DNA from: a bacterium
GTDB taxonomy: Bacteria > Eisenbacteria > RBG-16-71-46 > CAIMUX01
Assembly (NCBI GenBank): GCA_030431975.1
Contig: JAUIHP010000003.1
Span: forward strand, 293,925-357,924
Reading direction: 5' to 3'
Length of the DNA: 64,000 nucleotides
Positions 54,282-63,485 of the stretch are shown in pieces; positions within the stretch are counted from its first letter, which is position 1; every line of letters starts with the position of its first letter. Under the pieces are notes generated by a model. It was not told where the DNA came from, searched no databases, and saw only the letters and a list, made by a program, of their open reading frames with translations. The position numbers were made by a program, and so were the translations under genes.

Positions 54282-54923
54282 GTGCCCATCGTGACCGTGT
54301 CCCGCGAGTACGGCTCCGGCGGACAGAGTTTCGGACGTGCCGTCGCCGAGCGGATCAAGGCGGACTTTCTCGATGCGAAGCTCGTTCTGGAGGTCTCGAA
54401 CCGCCTGCGCTGTGCTCAGGAAGTCGTCGAACAGTGGGACGAAAGGGGAGAGGGCCTGATCGTACGGTTGCTTCGGGCCATGCAGTCAGCGCACCCGGAA
54501 ACGGTCGCTCCCGCACCGGTCTCCTCCGATGCCTTTTCCTCCGCGCCGTCCCCGGATCGCGTCGCCGCCACCGTTCGTGAAGTGATCCTGGAGGAAGCGC
54601 GCTCGGAGAACGCCGTCTTTGTCGGCCGCGGAGCGGTGTTCGTACTCAAAGACCATCCACACGCACTGCATGTTCGACTGATCGCCGACTTCGATGCGCG
54701 GGCCGCCTGCATCGCGGACCGTTTTGGTCTCTCTCCGGAAGAATCGAAAGCTCGGGTCGAGGCCGCCGACCGGGACCGCTCCCGATACATTCGCCATCAC
54801 TTCGGCACCGATTGGAACGACCCGAAACACTACGACGTCGTCTTCAACACATCTCGCACGCCGATGAACCAGATTGTCGACTCCTCCCTCCTTCTGCTGC
54901 CGCAGAAAGGAGACGAGAGCTGA
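54282..54923 (+). CDS. Cytidylate-kinase-like protein
   Basis: 213 residues. The opening PIVTVSREYGSGGQSFGRAV has the altered P-loop (GSGGQSF) of the cytidylate-kinase-like family. FVGRGAVFVLKDHPHALHVR and HHFGTDWNDPKHYDVVFNTS are also typical. Family members are predicted nucleoside-phosphate-type kinases, and their true substrate is mostly unknown. The start is GTG 54282 with GGAGG upstream. The 244-bp gap before it contains GCGACCGG-type short repeats. The stop overlaps the proposed CTG start of the MFS gene (CTGA). Confidence 0.85.
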   Translation: MPIVTVSREYGSGGQSFGRAVAERIKADFLDAKLVLEVSNRLRCAQEVVEQWDERGEGLIVRLLRAMQSAHPETVAPAPVSSDAFSSAPSPDRVAATVREVILEEARSENAVFVGRGAVFVLKDHPHALHVRLIADFDARAACIADRFGLSPEESKARVEAADRDRSRYIRHHFGTDWNDPKHYDVVFNTSRTPMNQIVDSSLLLLPQKGDES

Positions 54924-56179
54924 GTCGATTTCTGCGAGCCCTCAGTAGCGGGTTCACCGCTCTAAGACATCGGAACTATCGACTCTTCTGGTCGGGCGGC
55001 GTGGTCAGCCTCATGGGTGCGTGGATGCAGTCCGTGGCCCAGTCGTGGCTCGTCCTCGAGCTGACGGACTCGACCTTTTACGTCGGTCTGGTCATTGCCC
55101 TGCAGTTCACGCCCATTCTCCTTTTCGGTTTGGTCGGCGGTGTGCTCGCCGATCGGTTCGACAAGCGAAAGATCCTGCTCGTGACCCAGAGCCTGGCTGC
55201 CCTTCAAGCGCTCGTGCTGGCCAGCCTGACTTTGTCTGGTGTCGTCGAGGGCTGGCACGTGATGGCCCTGGCAGGAACACTCGGACTGGTCAACTCGATG
55301 GACATGCCGACGAGACAGTCCTTCGTCTCCGAATTGGTGGGGAAGAAGGACGTCATGAATGCCGTGGCCCTGAACACCTCGGCCTTCAACCTGGCGCGGA
55401 TCGTTGGTCCGGCCATCGCGGGTCTTCTCATCGCCCGCTTCGGCGTGGGTATCGCATTCCTCATCAACGGCGTTTCGTTCGTCGGTGTTCTCGCGGCGCT
55501 CGCTGCCATGCGACCACAGGAACTCTTCCGAGCGGAAGGGAAGAGCCGGGATGGTCTCCGCGAAGGACTGGTCTCCGGCCTTCGGTACGTCCGGGAAACT
55601 CCGGTCGTCCAGATTCCAATCGTGCTCGTCGGTGTCGTGGCCACGTTCGGAATGAACTTCAATGTACTCCTGCCCGGTATGTCCCGCGACATGTTCGACA
55701 TCGGGTCGGAGGGGTTCGGACTTCTCATGTCGGCAATGGGCTTCGGGTCGCTGCTCTCCGCTCTTCTCATCGCGTTTCTCGGCAAGATCGATCCCGTGCC
55801 GACGATGGTTCGCGGCTCCCTGGCCTTCTCCGTCCTCGTCACCGTGTTTGCGCTCTCCCCGTCGTTTCCCTGGATCGGACTCGTCGTGCTCAATCTCATG
55901 CTCGTCGGCTTCGCCACGATCTCGATGACGGCCACAGCCAATACTTCGATCCAACGTGCCGCGCCCGATCACCTTCGCGGACGCGTCATGAGTGTCTACG
56001 TCAGTATCTTTGCCGGGACGATGCCCATCGGCAGCCTTTTCGCGGGTGGCGTGGCCGCCCGTTACGGACCGGAGGCGGCACTGTGGGGAGGCGGCCTCAT
56101 CTGTCTGGTCACGGGGATCTGGGCATGGTTGCGCGCGCGCCGTCTTTCCGAAACGGAGTTGGATCAGACACGGGCCTAG
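54920..56179 (+). CDS. MFS exporter, probable CTG start
   Basis: 419 residues, 12 predicted membrane helices. It fits the EntS/MFS_3-like group of drug or siderophore exporters: FTALRHRNYRLFWSGGVVSL, QSVAQSWLVLELTDSTFYVG, the loop-2 motif GGVLADRFDKRKILLVTQS, and SMDMPTRQSFVSELVGKKDV. The family begins a few residues before FTALRHRN, but no ATG, GTG or TTG lies there. CTG 54920 overlaps the upstream stop (CTGA) and follows AAAGGAG by 7 nt. The only upstream alternative is TTG 54812, buried in the kinase-like gene. The exported substrate is unknown. Confidence 0.9.
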   Translation: MSRFLRALSSGFTALRHRNYRLFWSGGVVSLMGAWMQSVAQSWLVLELTDSTFYVGLVIALQFTPILLFGLVGGVLADRFDKRKILLVTQSLAALQALVLASLTLSGVVEGWHVMALAGTLGLVNSMDMPTRQSFVSELVGKKDVMNAVALNTSAFNLARIVGPAIAGLLIARFGVGIAFLINGVSFVGVLAALAAMRPQELFRAEGKSRDGLREGLVSGLRYVRETPVVQIPIVLVGVVATFGMNFNVLLPGMSRDMFDIGSEGFGLLMSAMGFGSLLSALLIAFLGKIDPVPTMVRGSLAFSVLVTVFALSPSFPWIGLVVLNLMLVGFATISMTATANTSIQRAAPDHLRGRVMSVYVSIFAGTMPIGSLFAGGVAARYGPEAALWGGGLICLVTGIWAWLRARRLSETELDQTRA

Positions 56180-56251
56180 GGCGTCGGACAATCTTCCCGG
56201 GTATACTCAGGAGCGGCCGATGACTCTAAACTTGGAGGAACCGGGAACGCC

Positions 56252-56848
56252 GTGGACGAGTCCAGCCGCAATCGGATCACGGAACTCCTCGACGTCGTCG
56301 GGGCCGGAGATCACGCGACTTCCGAAGAACTGTTGCAGTTGCTGTACCAGGATCTCCGGAAACTGGCGCAGTCGCGGATGGCGAAGTTGCCGCCGGGCGA
56401 CACGCTGCAGCCGACGGCCCTCATTCATGAAACCTATATGCGGCTCGTCGAGCGAAGCCCCGATGCCTGGGACGGAAAGGCGCACTTTTTTGGGGCCGCC
56501 TCGCAGGCCATGTGGTGGATCCTGGTCGAGCGCGCTCGTGAGAAATCGCGGATCAAGCGCGGCGGTCGGTGGCAGCGGACGGCCCTGACCACGAACCTGG
56601 ATCTGGCCGAACTATCGGCGGATGACAAGGCTCTCGACTTTCTCGCGTTGGATCAGGCTCTGGAGAAACTGGGCAAGGACACTCGTCGCGGGAAGGTCGT
56701 GTTTCTTCGTTTCGTGGCCGGATTCAGCGTGGAAGAAGCGGCCGAGGCGTTGGGTGTCACCTCGCGCACGGTCGAACGGGATTGGCACTTCGCCCGACTC
56801 TTTCTCCTCAACGAGCTGGCCGCGGACACGGACACGAACACGGAATAG
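56252..56848 (+). CDS. ECF-type sigma factor paired with the giant kinase
   Basis: 198 residues. The region 2 pattern (LLQLLYQDLRKLAQSRMAKL, LQPTALIHETYMRLVER, FFGAASQAMWWILVERARE) and region 4 (VVFLRFVAGFSVEEAAEALG, SRTVERDWHFARLFL) fit the ECF subfamily found beside Ser/Thr kinases in Acidobacteria, Planctomycetes and relatives. The start is GTG 56252, with GGAGG 11 nt upstream. It ends 12 bp before the kinase gene, so the two form one unit. The kinase probably controls this sigma factor by phosphorylation, an inference from the known family arrangement. Confidence 0.9.
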   Translation: MDESSRNRITELLDVVGAGDHATSEELLQLLYQDLRKLAQSRMAKLPPGDTLQPTALIHETYMRLVERSPDAWDGKAHFFGAASQAMWWILVERAREKSRIKRGGRWQRTALTTNLDLAELSADDKALDFLALDQALEKLGKDTRRGKVVFLRFVAGFSVEEAAEALGVTSRTVERDWHFARLFLLNELAADTDTNTE

Positions 56849-56860
56849 CGTTTCGCCATC

Positions 56861-59800
56861 GTGAACGACTCGATCGACAAAGCCGAAGCGGCGTATTGGA
56901 CGATACGGGAGATGTCTCCTGAGGAGCAGGCGGAGGCCCTCCTGCAGTTGGCGGCGGAAGACAGCGAAACCGCACGGATCGTGCGGGACCTTCTTCGGAC
57001 GGAAAGCCGGGATACCGGGCAGGCGTTGCAACCCGGCAGCGCCTGGTCAGCTGAATCTGAACTCGACCCAGACCTCGACCCCGACCTCGACCCAGACCCT
57101 GACCCCGACCCAGAATCTCTTCCGTTCGATTTCGAAGTCGGCCAGCACCTCGGTCCCTACGTCATTCAAGCGGAGATCGGACGTGGCGGAATGGGTGTCG
57201 TCTACTCCGCGCGTGACACGCGGCTGCAACGCGACGTTGCCCTGAAGGTCCTACCCTCTGGAGCCGGCACCGAAAAGCAGCGTGCGCGAGTCGAACACGA
57301 AGCCCGCGCTTTGGCCTCACTCAACCACCCCAACATTGCCACCGTCTATTCGCTGGAAGAACACTCGGGTGCGCGCTTCTTTACGACGGAACTCATCGAC
57401 GGGAAGAGTGTCCGGTTGTTGCTCGGCCCAGGTCCGCTTCCTCTGGAACGGACTCTGGACATCGCAATGGGCGTCGTCGACGGACTAAACGCGGCTCACA
57501 CGGCCGGCCTCGTTCATCGGGATCTCAAACCGGACAACGTCATGGTCACCTCGGACCACGAGGTGAAAATCCTCGACTTCGGAATCGCCACTTTGCGCGG
57601 ACATGGGCCGGACAAGGGTGCGGCCGGGACTCCCGGATACATGAGCCCGGAGCAGGTCGCCGGAAAGGATCCCGATCCCGCCATGGACATTTGGGGTTTG
57701 GGTTGTCTGCTCTTCGAATGTCTTAGCGGCGAGCCGCCGTTCCTCGGCTCCACCGAAACGAACCGCCTGCGGGGCAGCCTCGCCGCGGACGTCGATTGGC
57801 GCAGGCTCCCGGTCGCCATTCCCGAGGGCTTGAGAGCGGCCCTCGAACTGGCGCTCCAGAGAGATCCCGAGTCGAGACCGGATGTCCATGACATTTCGCT
57901 CCTGCTGGCTGAGGCCGCCGGCCGGGATGCCGGCAAGACGGGGCGAGATCGCGACCAGGTTGGAAACTTGCGGCCGGGGAAGAATCGTTTTGTCGGCCGG
58001 GTTCGGGAGCTCATGGAGCTCGACCGAATTTTGCGTGAAGGGCAGGTCGTGACTCTCGTCGGCTTGGGCGGAAGCGGCAAGACCCGGTGCGCACACGAGT
58101 ATGCATTGAGAAGACGAGGCCGATACCGCGACGGCGTATGGATCGTCGACCTGTCCTCTTCCGATGAAGTTGGCGTCGGGACGGTCGTGGCCCGCGCCCT
58201 GGGTGTCACCGAAGCGGCTGGGATGTCGATGGACGAGACACTTCGCGGCCATCTCCAAAACTCTGAACGTCTGTTGGTGCTGGACAACTGTGACCTACGA
58301 TTGGCCGAAGTGCAGCAGTTCGTCGAGGAGGTTGTTCCAGTGAGTCGGGAGCTCCGACTCCTTCTCACCTCCCGTTCGGTCGTGGGTGCTTCGCAAGAGT
58401 TCGTTCTTCCTTTGGGACCGCTTCCGGTTCCGTCTGCCCCCGCCGTCACGGCGGCAGAAATCGCCGGGAAGGATTGCGTGCGGCTCTTCGTGCAAAGAGC
58501 CTCCGAGCGGGATGCTGATTTCGTTCTCGACGACGGCAACGCAGCGGATGTCGCAGAGATCTGTCGCTTGGTCGAAGGGATCCCACTTGCCGTCGAACTG
58601 GCGGCGGCGAGAGTTGAAACGTTGACGCCGTCCGAGATACGGAAGCGACTGGGTGATCGACTTCGGCTCCTCTCTCGTGGTGACGCAGAGGCGAAGCGCC
58701 ACCGGTCTCTGCGAGCGGCCCTCGATTGGAGCTACGAGCTTTTGTCGGAGCCGGAGCGGCAGGTCTTGCGCCGCCTCTCCGTCTTTCGCGGAGGGTGGAG
58801 CTTGGATGCGGCAGAGTTCGTCTGTGAGGGCGATGCTGTCGCACGGGAAGACGTTCTCGACCTGATCTCAGACCTGCAGAATAAATCATGGGTCGCCGCT
58901 TCCGTGGGTTCCGGATCGGCGGGATACGCACGTTCCGGTCTGTTGGAAACCGTCAGGGAATACGCTGCAGCCCGACTGGATGCGGAAGAAGACGACCGTT
59001 TGTCGACGCGCCGCCATCGAGAATGGTGTTTTCGCTTTTCGAGAGAGGCGGAGTCGATCTTGGCCGCGGACCCCGGCTCCGGAGGACGGGATCCCGCCGC
59101 GGTGTTGCGGGAGGCCTCGGCCAACCTCGAAAACTGCCGAGTCGCAGCTCACGAAGCCGTGGCCGACGGTGATCCTGTCGTTGGGCTGGACATCGCGGGA
59201 TACCTGGCCCCGATTTGTTACCGGCTTGGATTGTGGACGGAAGGCCGCGAGCTTTCTCTTCGGCTGCTGTCGGACACTCTGCCGGCGGACACGCAGCGCG
59301 ACGGACTTGGAGATGACGACCACCCCGACGAGATCCGCGACCTGGCCCACTCCCGAGTTCGCCTGCGCGCGTGGGCCGGACACTTCGCGTTCAATCAGGG
59401 CGACTTGAAGGACGCTGAAACCGAATTCACGTACTGTCGATCGGAGTACGAACGCTTAGGGAATCTCAAGGAGCAGAGCAACATCCTTCGGGCTCTCGGA
59501 GGCGTCGAGCAACACCGAGGGAGCTACGACAAGGCGTTGGAGTTTCATCGGGCGGCGTTGTCCGCAGCCGAAGAGGTCGGCGACCCGCAGGGCATCGCCG
59601 GAGCCCTGAGCGAAATCGGCTCGACGTTGCTTTTTCTCTGGGAGTTCGAGGAAGCGCGTTCCTGCCTGGAGCGGGCGTTGGGACTGTCGCGCGCGACCCT
59701 CAATGACCTCGCGACCGCAACGCTGGTCAGCAACCTCGGTGGGGTGTCATTTCGGTTGAAGGACTTTGAGTCGGCGTTGCAGTACTACGACGAAGGGCTC

Positions 59801-60235
59801 TCTCTTTGCGAGGCCGTGGGAAACAAGCGGGGAGTTGCCGTGGCCCGGCTCAATCTCGCCTCAGCCCACTTGGCGCTGCAGAATGTGGAAGCGGCGAAGG
59901 CTGAGGCCGAGGAAGGACTGCGCCTGGCCGTGATCATCGGCAATCGCCTCTATCTTCCGGATGGACTACGAATCCTTGCGGCGGTTTCCGCCGAGCTTGG
60001 ACACGAGGACGATGCGGTGAGGATTCTGGCGGCCGCCGAGAGCGCGAGCCGGGAGATGGAGCTGAATCCTGCCGAGGCCGAGCGCGCGGAATCGGAGGAC
60101 CTGGCCGGGCGACTGCGCGATCGCCTCGGAGCGCCCAGGTTTGAAGGCCTTTGGGGCCGGGGCTCTCGGGCAGGGCTCGGAATTCTCGAGGAATTGGGAC
60201 TCGCCGCAGGACAAAGTCCATCGGCCCAGAGCTGA
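56861..60235 (+). CDS. Ser/Thr kinase - AAA/NB-ARC-like ATPase - TPR protein
   Basis: 1124 residues. Residues 1-65 are a helical stretch, then an acidic DPDLDP linker (12-bp repeats 57065-57112). The protein kinase domain (about 95-350) has GRGGMGVVYSARD, ALKVL with the ATP Lys, HRDLKPDNVM near 218, DFGIATL and GTPGYMSPEQVA. An ATPase domain follows with P-loop VTLVGLGGSGKTRCAHEY near 400 and LLVLDNCDLRLAEVQQF (Walker B-like), then a winged-helix region (RSLRAALDWSYELLSEPERQ). The last ~250 residues are TPRs (SYDKALEFHRAALSAAEEVG, FESALQYYDEGLSLCEAVGN). No membrane helix. It looks like a cytosolic signal-integration protein. Start GTG 56861 has a weak ribosome site. Confidence 0.9.
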   Translation: MNDSIDKAEAAYWTIREMSPEEQAEALLQLAAEDSETARIVRDLLRTESRDTGQALQPGSAWSAESELDPDLDPDLDPDPDPDPESLPFDFEVGQHLGPYVIQAEIGRGGMGVVYSARDTRLQRDVALKVLPSGAGTEKQRARVEHEARALASLNHPNIATVYSLEEHSGARFFTTELIDGKSVRLLLGPGPLPLERTLDIAMGVVDGLNAAHTAGLVHRDLKPDNVMVTSDHEVKILDFGIATLRGHGPDKGAAGTPGYMSPEQVAGKDPDPAMDIWGLGCLLFECLSGEPPFLGSTETNRLRGSLAADVDWRRLPVAIPEGLRAALELALQRDPESRPDVHDISLLLAEAAGRDAGKTGRDRDQVGNLRPGKNRFVGRVRELMELDRILREGQVVTLVGLGGSGKTRCAHEYALRRRGRYRDGVWIVDLSSSDEVGVGTVVARALGVTEAAGMSMDETLRGHLQNSERLLVLDNCDLRLAEVQQFVEEVVPVSRELRLLLTSRSVVGASQEFVLPLGPLPVPSAPAVTAAEIAGKDCVRLFVQRASERDADFVLDDGNAADVAEICRLVEGIPLAVELAAARVETLTPSEIRKRLGDRLRLLSRGDAEAKRHRSLRAALDWSYELLSEPERQVLRRLSVFRGGWSLDAAEFVCEGDAVAREDVLDLISDLQNKSWVAASVGSGSAGYARSGLLETVREYAAARLDAEEDDRLSTRRHREWCFRFSREAESILAADPGSGGRDPAAVLREASANLENCRVAAHEAVADGDPVVGLDIAGYLAPICYRLGLWTEGRELSLRLLSDTLPADTQRDGLGDDDHPDEIRDLAHSRVRLRAWAGHFAFNQGDLKDAETEFTYCRSEYERLGNLKEQSNILRALGGVEQHRGSYDKALEFHRAALSAAEEVGDPQGIAGALSEIGSTLLFLWEFEEARSCLERALGLSRATLNDLATATLVSNLGGVSFRLKDFESALQYYDEGLSLCEAVGNKRGVAVARLNLASAHLALQNVEAAKAEAEEGLRLAVIIGNRLYLPDGLRILAAVSAELGHEDDAVRILAAAESASREMELNPAEAERAESEDLAGRLRDRLGAPRFEGLWGRGSRAGLGILEELGLAAGQSPSAQS
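57065..57112 (+). repeat. 12-bp tandem repeat (x4) in kinase gene
   Basis: Four copies of GACCCAGACCTC / GACCCCGACCTC encode an acidic DPDLDPDLDP linker just ahead of the kinase domain. Confidence 0.85.
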
Positions 60236-60336
60236 CGAGACATGCTAATCTCCGCGGTTTGAAGGCCACCAGCAGGCTGGTGGGAAAACTGCTCGTCGAC
60301 CGCGAAAGCGGCGAGGATGAAGGGATTCTCGAACCG

Positions 60337-61350
60337 TTGAGCCCGATCCGATCCACCGTATTCCATTTCCGCGCGTTCCTTCTTGCCCTCGGTTTTCTGG
60401 CCGGCCTGCAGTCGGCGACGATCGTGGCTGCCGCGGAAACTCAGTCTCCGGTCGCGACGTTTTCATTCGTCGCACATGATCCTGAATCCGGAATCTCCGG
60501 CGTGATCGTCGCCTCCAAGTTTTTTGCTGTCGGTTCCGTGGTGCCCTGGGCCAACGCCGGGGCCGGCGCCATCGCGACTCAGGCCCACGCCAACACCACA
60601 TTCGGACCCAAGGGCATCGAGTTGTTGACCGCGGGGAAGAACGCTTCCGAGACTCTCGCCGCGCTTCTCGAAGACGACGAAGGGCGGGAAAGTCGCCAGG
60701 TCGGCATCGTGGATGAATACGGCGGATCCGCGACCCACACCGGCAAAGAATGCATGGACTGGGCGGGAGGACGTTCCGGCCCCGGGTGGGCCGCCCAGGG
60801 CAACATCCTGACCGGTCCCGAGGTCGTCGACCAAATGGCGGAGTCCTTTCAGTCAACGGCGGGAGAGTTCCTTGGAGATCGACTGATGGCCGCTCTGGAA
60901 GCCGGCGACGCTGCGGGCGGAGACAGCCGGGGCCGCCAGTCCGCAGCCCTTTACCTGGTGGCCGAGGGGAAAGGCTACGCCGGCTTCAACGACATTCTCT
61001 GCGACATTCGGGTCGATGATCACGCAGACCCGATCGCAGAGTTGCGACGTGTTTACAATGTCTGGCTCCCGAACCACCTGATCTACGAAGGATACCGGCT
61101 GGTCGAGGAGGGCATGTTCGAAGAGGCCATCCGACAGGGACGTCGAGCCGCCGAGCTCGATCCGGACTCCGGAGAGCCTTACTACCATTTGGCTTGCTAC
61201 TATTCCCGATCCGGTGACGCCGGTCAGGCCATGCACTATCTTGGCTGGGCGGTGGAGCTGAATTCGGATCTGAAGAAGCAGGCAAAGACCGATCCGGACC
61301 TCGGGCCTCTCCGCCATCGTTCCGATTGGTCGACGATCGTTTCCAACTGA
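60337..61350 (+). CDS. Secreted DUF1028 (Ntn-hydrolase-like) protein with TPR tail
   Basis: 337 residues from the proposed start. A signal peptide (TVFHFRAFLLALGFLAGLQS, cleavage near AAA) is followed by TFSFVAHDPESGISGVIVAS, GSVVPWANAGAGAIATQAHA and HTGKECMDWAGGRSGPGWAA, all typical of DUF1028. Its fold is Ntn-hydrolase-like and its substrate unknown. The C-terminal ~90 residues are TPR-like (LVEEGMFEEAIRQGRRAAEL, EPYYHLACYYSRSGDAGQAM). The start is uncertain: TTG 60337 gives a normal signal peptide with AAGGGA upstream, while TTG 60259 would add 26 residues. Confidence 0.78.
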   Translation: MSPIRSTVFHFRAFLLALGFLAGLQSATIVAAAETQSPVATFSFVAHDPESGISGVIVASKFFAVGSVVPWANAGAGAIATQAHANTTFGPKGIELLTAGKNASETLAALLEDDEGRESRQVGIVDEYGGSATHTGKECMDWAGGRSGPGWAAQGNILTGPEVVDQMAESFQSTAGEFLGDRLMAALEAGDAAGGDSRGRQSAALYLVAEGKGYAGFNDILCDIRVDDHADPIAELRRVYNVWLPNHLIYEGYRLVEEGMFEEAIRQGRRAAELDPDSGEPYYHLACYYSRSGDAGQAMHYLGWAVELNSDLKKQAKTDPDLGPLRHRSDWSTIVSN

Positions 61351-61382
61351 ACCGCTCCGCGAACCGAAGGAGAAATCGAATC

Positions 61383-62249
61383 ATGCAAATCGTCGACAAA
61401 GGAAGTCTGACCTTCGGTCACAGCCCGGATCCGGACGATGCCTACATGTTTTACGGGTTCGCCCAGGATGAAGTACACGTCGAGGTCGACTCCGGAGGCG
61501 AGACGCATCGATGGAAGGTCGAGCATCTACTCGAAGATATCCAGTCGCTCAATGAGCGTGCGTTGAAGGGTGAGCTCGAGATCACGGCCATCTCTGCGCA
61601 CGCCTATCCGCACGTCGCCGAGAACTATCATGTGATGCGCACCGGCGTTTCCATGGGGGATGGCTACGGCCCGATCATCGTGACCCGTGAGCCTTGCACG
61701 CTCGAGGAACTCAAAGGCAAGAAGATCGCGATCCCCGGGAAGATGACCACGGCCAATCTCGTGCTCAATCTCTACCTTCCGGATCACCAGCCGGTGAACG
61801 TCTTCTTCGATCAGATCCAGAAAGCCGTTCGCGACGGCGAGGTCGACGCCGGTGTCCTCATTCACGAGGGACAGCTGACGTATGCTGCAGACGGCGTGCA
61901 GAAGATCGCCGACCTCGGCGTCATGTGGCAGGAAGAAACCGGGCTTCCTCTGCCGCTCGGTCTCGATGTCGTTCGCAAGGACCTTGGAGAAGATGTTGGG
62001 GCCGCCTGCACACGCGCCCTTCGCGCCTCGATCGAGTACGCGCGCAAGCACCACGAAGCCGCCATGACCTACGCCCTCGACTACGGCCGAGGCCTCGATA
62101 TGTCCCTGGGCGACCGGTTCGTCGGCATGTACGTCAACGACTGGACGGTCGACATGGGCGACAAGGGTGAGGCGGCGCTTCGGACACTGCTCGAGCGGGG
62201 TGCGAAAGCCGGGCTCATTCCCAAGGTGCCGGATTTGAAGTTGGTGTAG
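61383..62249 (+). CDS. mqnD: 1,4-dihydroxy-6-naphthoate synthase
   Basis: 288 residues, periplasmic-binding-protein fold but cytosolic. It converts cyclic dehypoxanthinyl futalosine to 1,4-dihydroxy-6-naphthoate in the futalosine route to menaquinone. Conserved: LTFGHSPDPDDAYMFYGF, EITAISAHAYPHVAENYHVM, KGKKIAIPGKMTTANLVLNL, VDAGVLIHEGQLTYA (His) and GLPLPLGLDVVRKDLGED. The start at ATG 61383 has GGAG upstream. It faces mqnC with only 12 bp between the stops. Confidence 0.93.
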   Translation: MQIVDKGSLTFGHSPDPDDAYMFYGFAQDEVHVEVDSGGETHRWKVEHLLEDIQSLNERALKGELEITAISAHAYPHVAENYHVMRTGVSMGDGYGPIIVTREPCTLEELKGKKIAIPGKMTTANLVLNLYLPDHQPVNVFFDQIQKAVRDGEVDAGVLIHEGQLTYAADGVQKIADLGVMWQEETGLPLPLGLDVVRKDLGEDVGAACTRALRASIEYARKHHEAAMTYALDYGRGLDMSLGDRFVGMYVNDWTVDMGDKGEAALRTLLERGAKAGLIPKVPDLKLV

Positions 62250-62261
62250 GTCTTTCGACGG

Positions 62262-63383
62262 TCAGACTGCGGGCTGAGCCGTTTCGAATCTCCGAAGCCG
62301 CTCATAGAGCGTCGTCCGCTGTACCGGCACGAATCCCGCCTCCTCGATCAGAAGCTTCGTCTCTTCGACGGTTGTCTTGTTGTCGTGACCGGTTGCGAGG
62401 TGAACGTTTTCCTCGAAGAGGGTCCCCCCGAAGTCGTCGGCTCCGAAGTTGAGAGCGACGACCCCGGTCTTCTTACCCTCACTGAACCAGGTCGCCTGGA
62501 CGTGGTCGAAGTTGTCGAGGAAGAGTCGGGACGCGGCAAGGATGCGAAGGTACTGCGCCGCGCCCGCCGGCTTGCGCCCGGACTCTTCGACATACTTCTG
62601 CATCGGTGTGTTCCCACGCTTGTAGGACCACGGAACGAAAGCGGTGAAGCCGTGATGCAAGTCCTGCAGCTCACGAATGTGATTCCAGTGCTCGACGATG
62701 TCTTCCGGTTCTTCGATGTGGCCGTACATCATCGTGGCGGTCGACTTCATTCCGAGTTCGTGCGCTTCACGGTGAACCTGGATCCAGGTGTCGACGCCGC
62801 CCTTCTTGGCTGCGACCTTCATTCTTACGCGGTCACTGAGGATCTCGGCGCCGCCTCCGGGAAGGGAGTACTGCCCCGCAGCCCGAAGTTTCTCCAGGAC
62901 TTCGCGGGTCGTCAGGTCCGAGGCCTTCGCCATCGTGTGGATCTCGGAAGCGGTGAAGAAGTGGGGAGTCACTTCGGGGTACCGCCGAAGCGATTCGGTG
63001 ACCAGATCGATGTAGAACTGGAGAGGGATCTCAGGATTGTGGCCGCCCTGCAGTAGGACCGTCGTCGCACCGTCCCGGGCGGCGTTTCCGACCTTCTCCA
63101 TCACCTCTTCGACAGTGAGCGTGTAGCCCTCGGCGTGACCGGGCTTGCGGTAGAAGGCGCAGAACGCGCAGTCGGTGACGCAGATGTTCGTGTAGTTCGG
63201 ATTGGAGTCGATGACGAAGGTCACTTCATCCGCCGGACTCTTGCAATTCCGCACCTCGACGGCGAATCTACCCAGGTCGGTGAGGGGCGCCTCCGTCAGC
63301 ATGAAGATCCCGTCGGAATCATCCAGACGTTCGTTCGCCTGGAGTTTGTCAGCGATCCGGGCCAGTGCGCGCGCAGCGGTCAT
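62262..63383 (-). CDS. mqnC: Cyclic dehypoxanthinyl futalosine synthase, radical SAM
   Basis: 373 residues. It cyclises dehypoxanthinyl futalosine, the step just before MqnD. The [4Fe-4S]/SAM motif CVTDCAFCAFYR (CxxxCxxC) follows VIDSNPNYTNI, as in MqnC rather than MqnE. TTVLLQGGHNPEIPLQFYID, AAGQYSLPGGGAEILSDRVR and FVPWSYKRGNTPMQKYVEE are further family stretches. Start at 63383. It is on the opposite strand to mqnD with a 12-bp gap, so the two steps are not in one operon here. Confidence 0.93.
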   Translation of the reverse strand: MTAARALARIADKLQANERLDDSDGIFMLTEAPLTDLGRFAVEVRNCKSPADEVTFVIDSNPNYTNICVTDCAFCAFYRKPGHAEGYTLTVEEVMEKVGNAARDGATTVLLQGGHNPEIPLQFYIDLVTESLRRYPEVTPHFFTASEIHTMAKASDLTTREVLEKLRAAGQYSLPGGGAEILSDRVRMKVAAKKGGVDTWIQVHREAHELGMKSTATMMYGHIEEPEDIVEHWNHIRELQDLHHGFTAFVPWSYKRGNTPMQKYVEESGRKPAGAAQYLRILAASRLFLDNFDHVQATWFSEGKKTGVVALNFGADDFGGTLFEENVHLATGHDNKTTVEETKLLIEEAGFVPVQRTTLYERLRRFETAQPAV

Positions 63384-63461
63384 GGAGTTCTCCTCATGTT
63401 CGCTGGTGTCAGAACGTGCGGTAAGCCCGAAGGGTAGCAGAGGAACTAGGGCCGTTGGTTC

Positions 63462-63485
63462 GAAGAACCGTCGCGGAGGTTCTTC
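63462..63485 (+). promoter_or_regulatory. Stem-loop in the region before the repeat lipoprotein
   Basis: GAAGAACC (63462-63469) and GGTTCTTC (63478-63485) pair perfectly around GTCGCGGA. The left arm can instead pair with the preceding GGTTC, giving two exclusive hairpins. The 283-bp interval 63384-63666 shows no gene. Confidence 0.35.

Noticed and set aside
63456..63470. tRNA T-arm (GGTTCGAAGAACC)
   Set aside because: No acceptor, D-arm or anticodon arm can be built around it. It is a plain inverted repeat.
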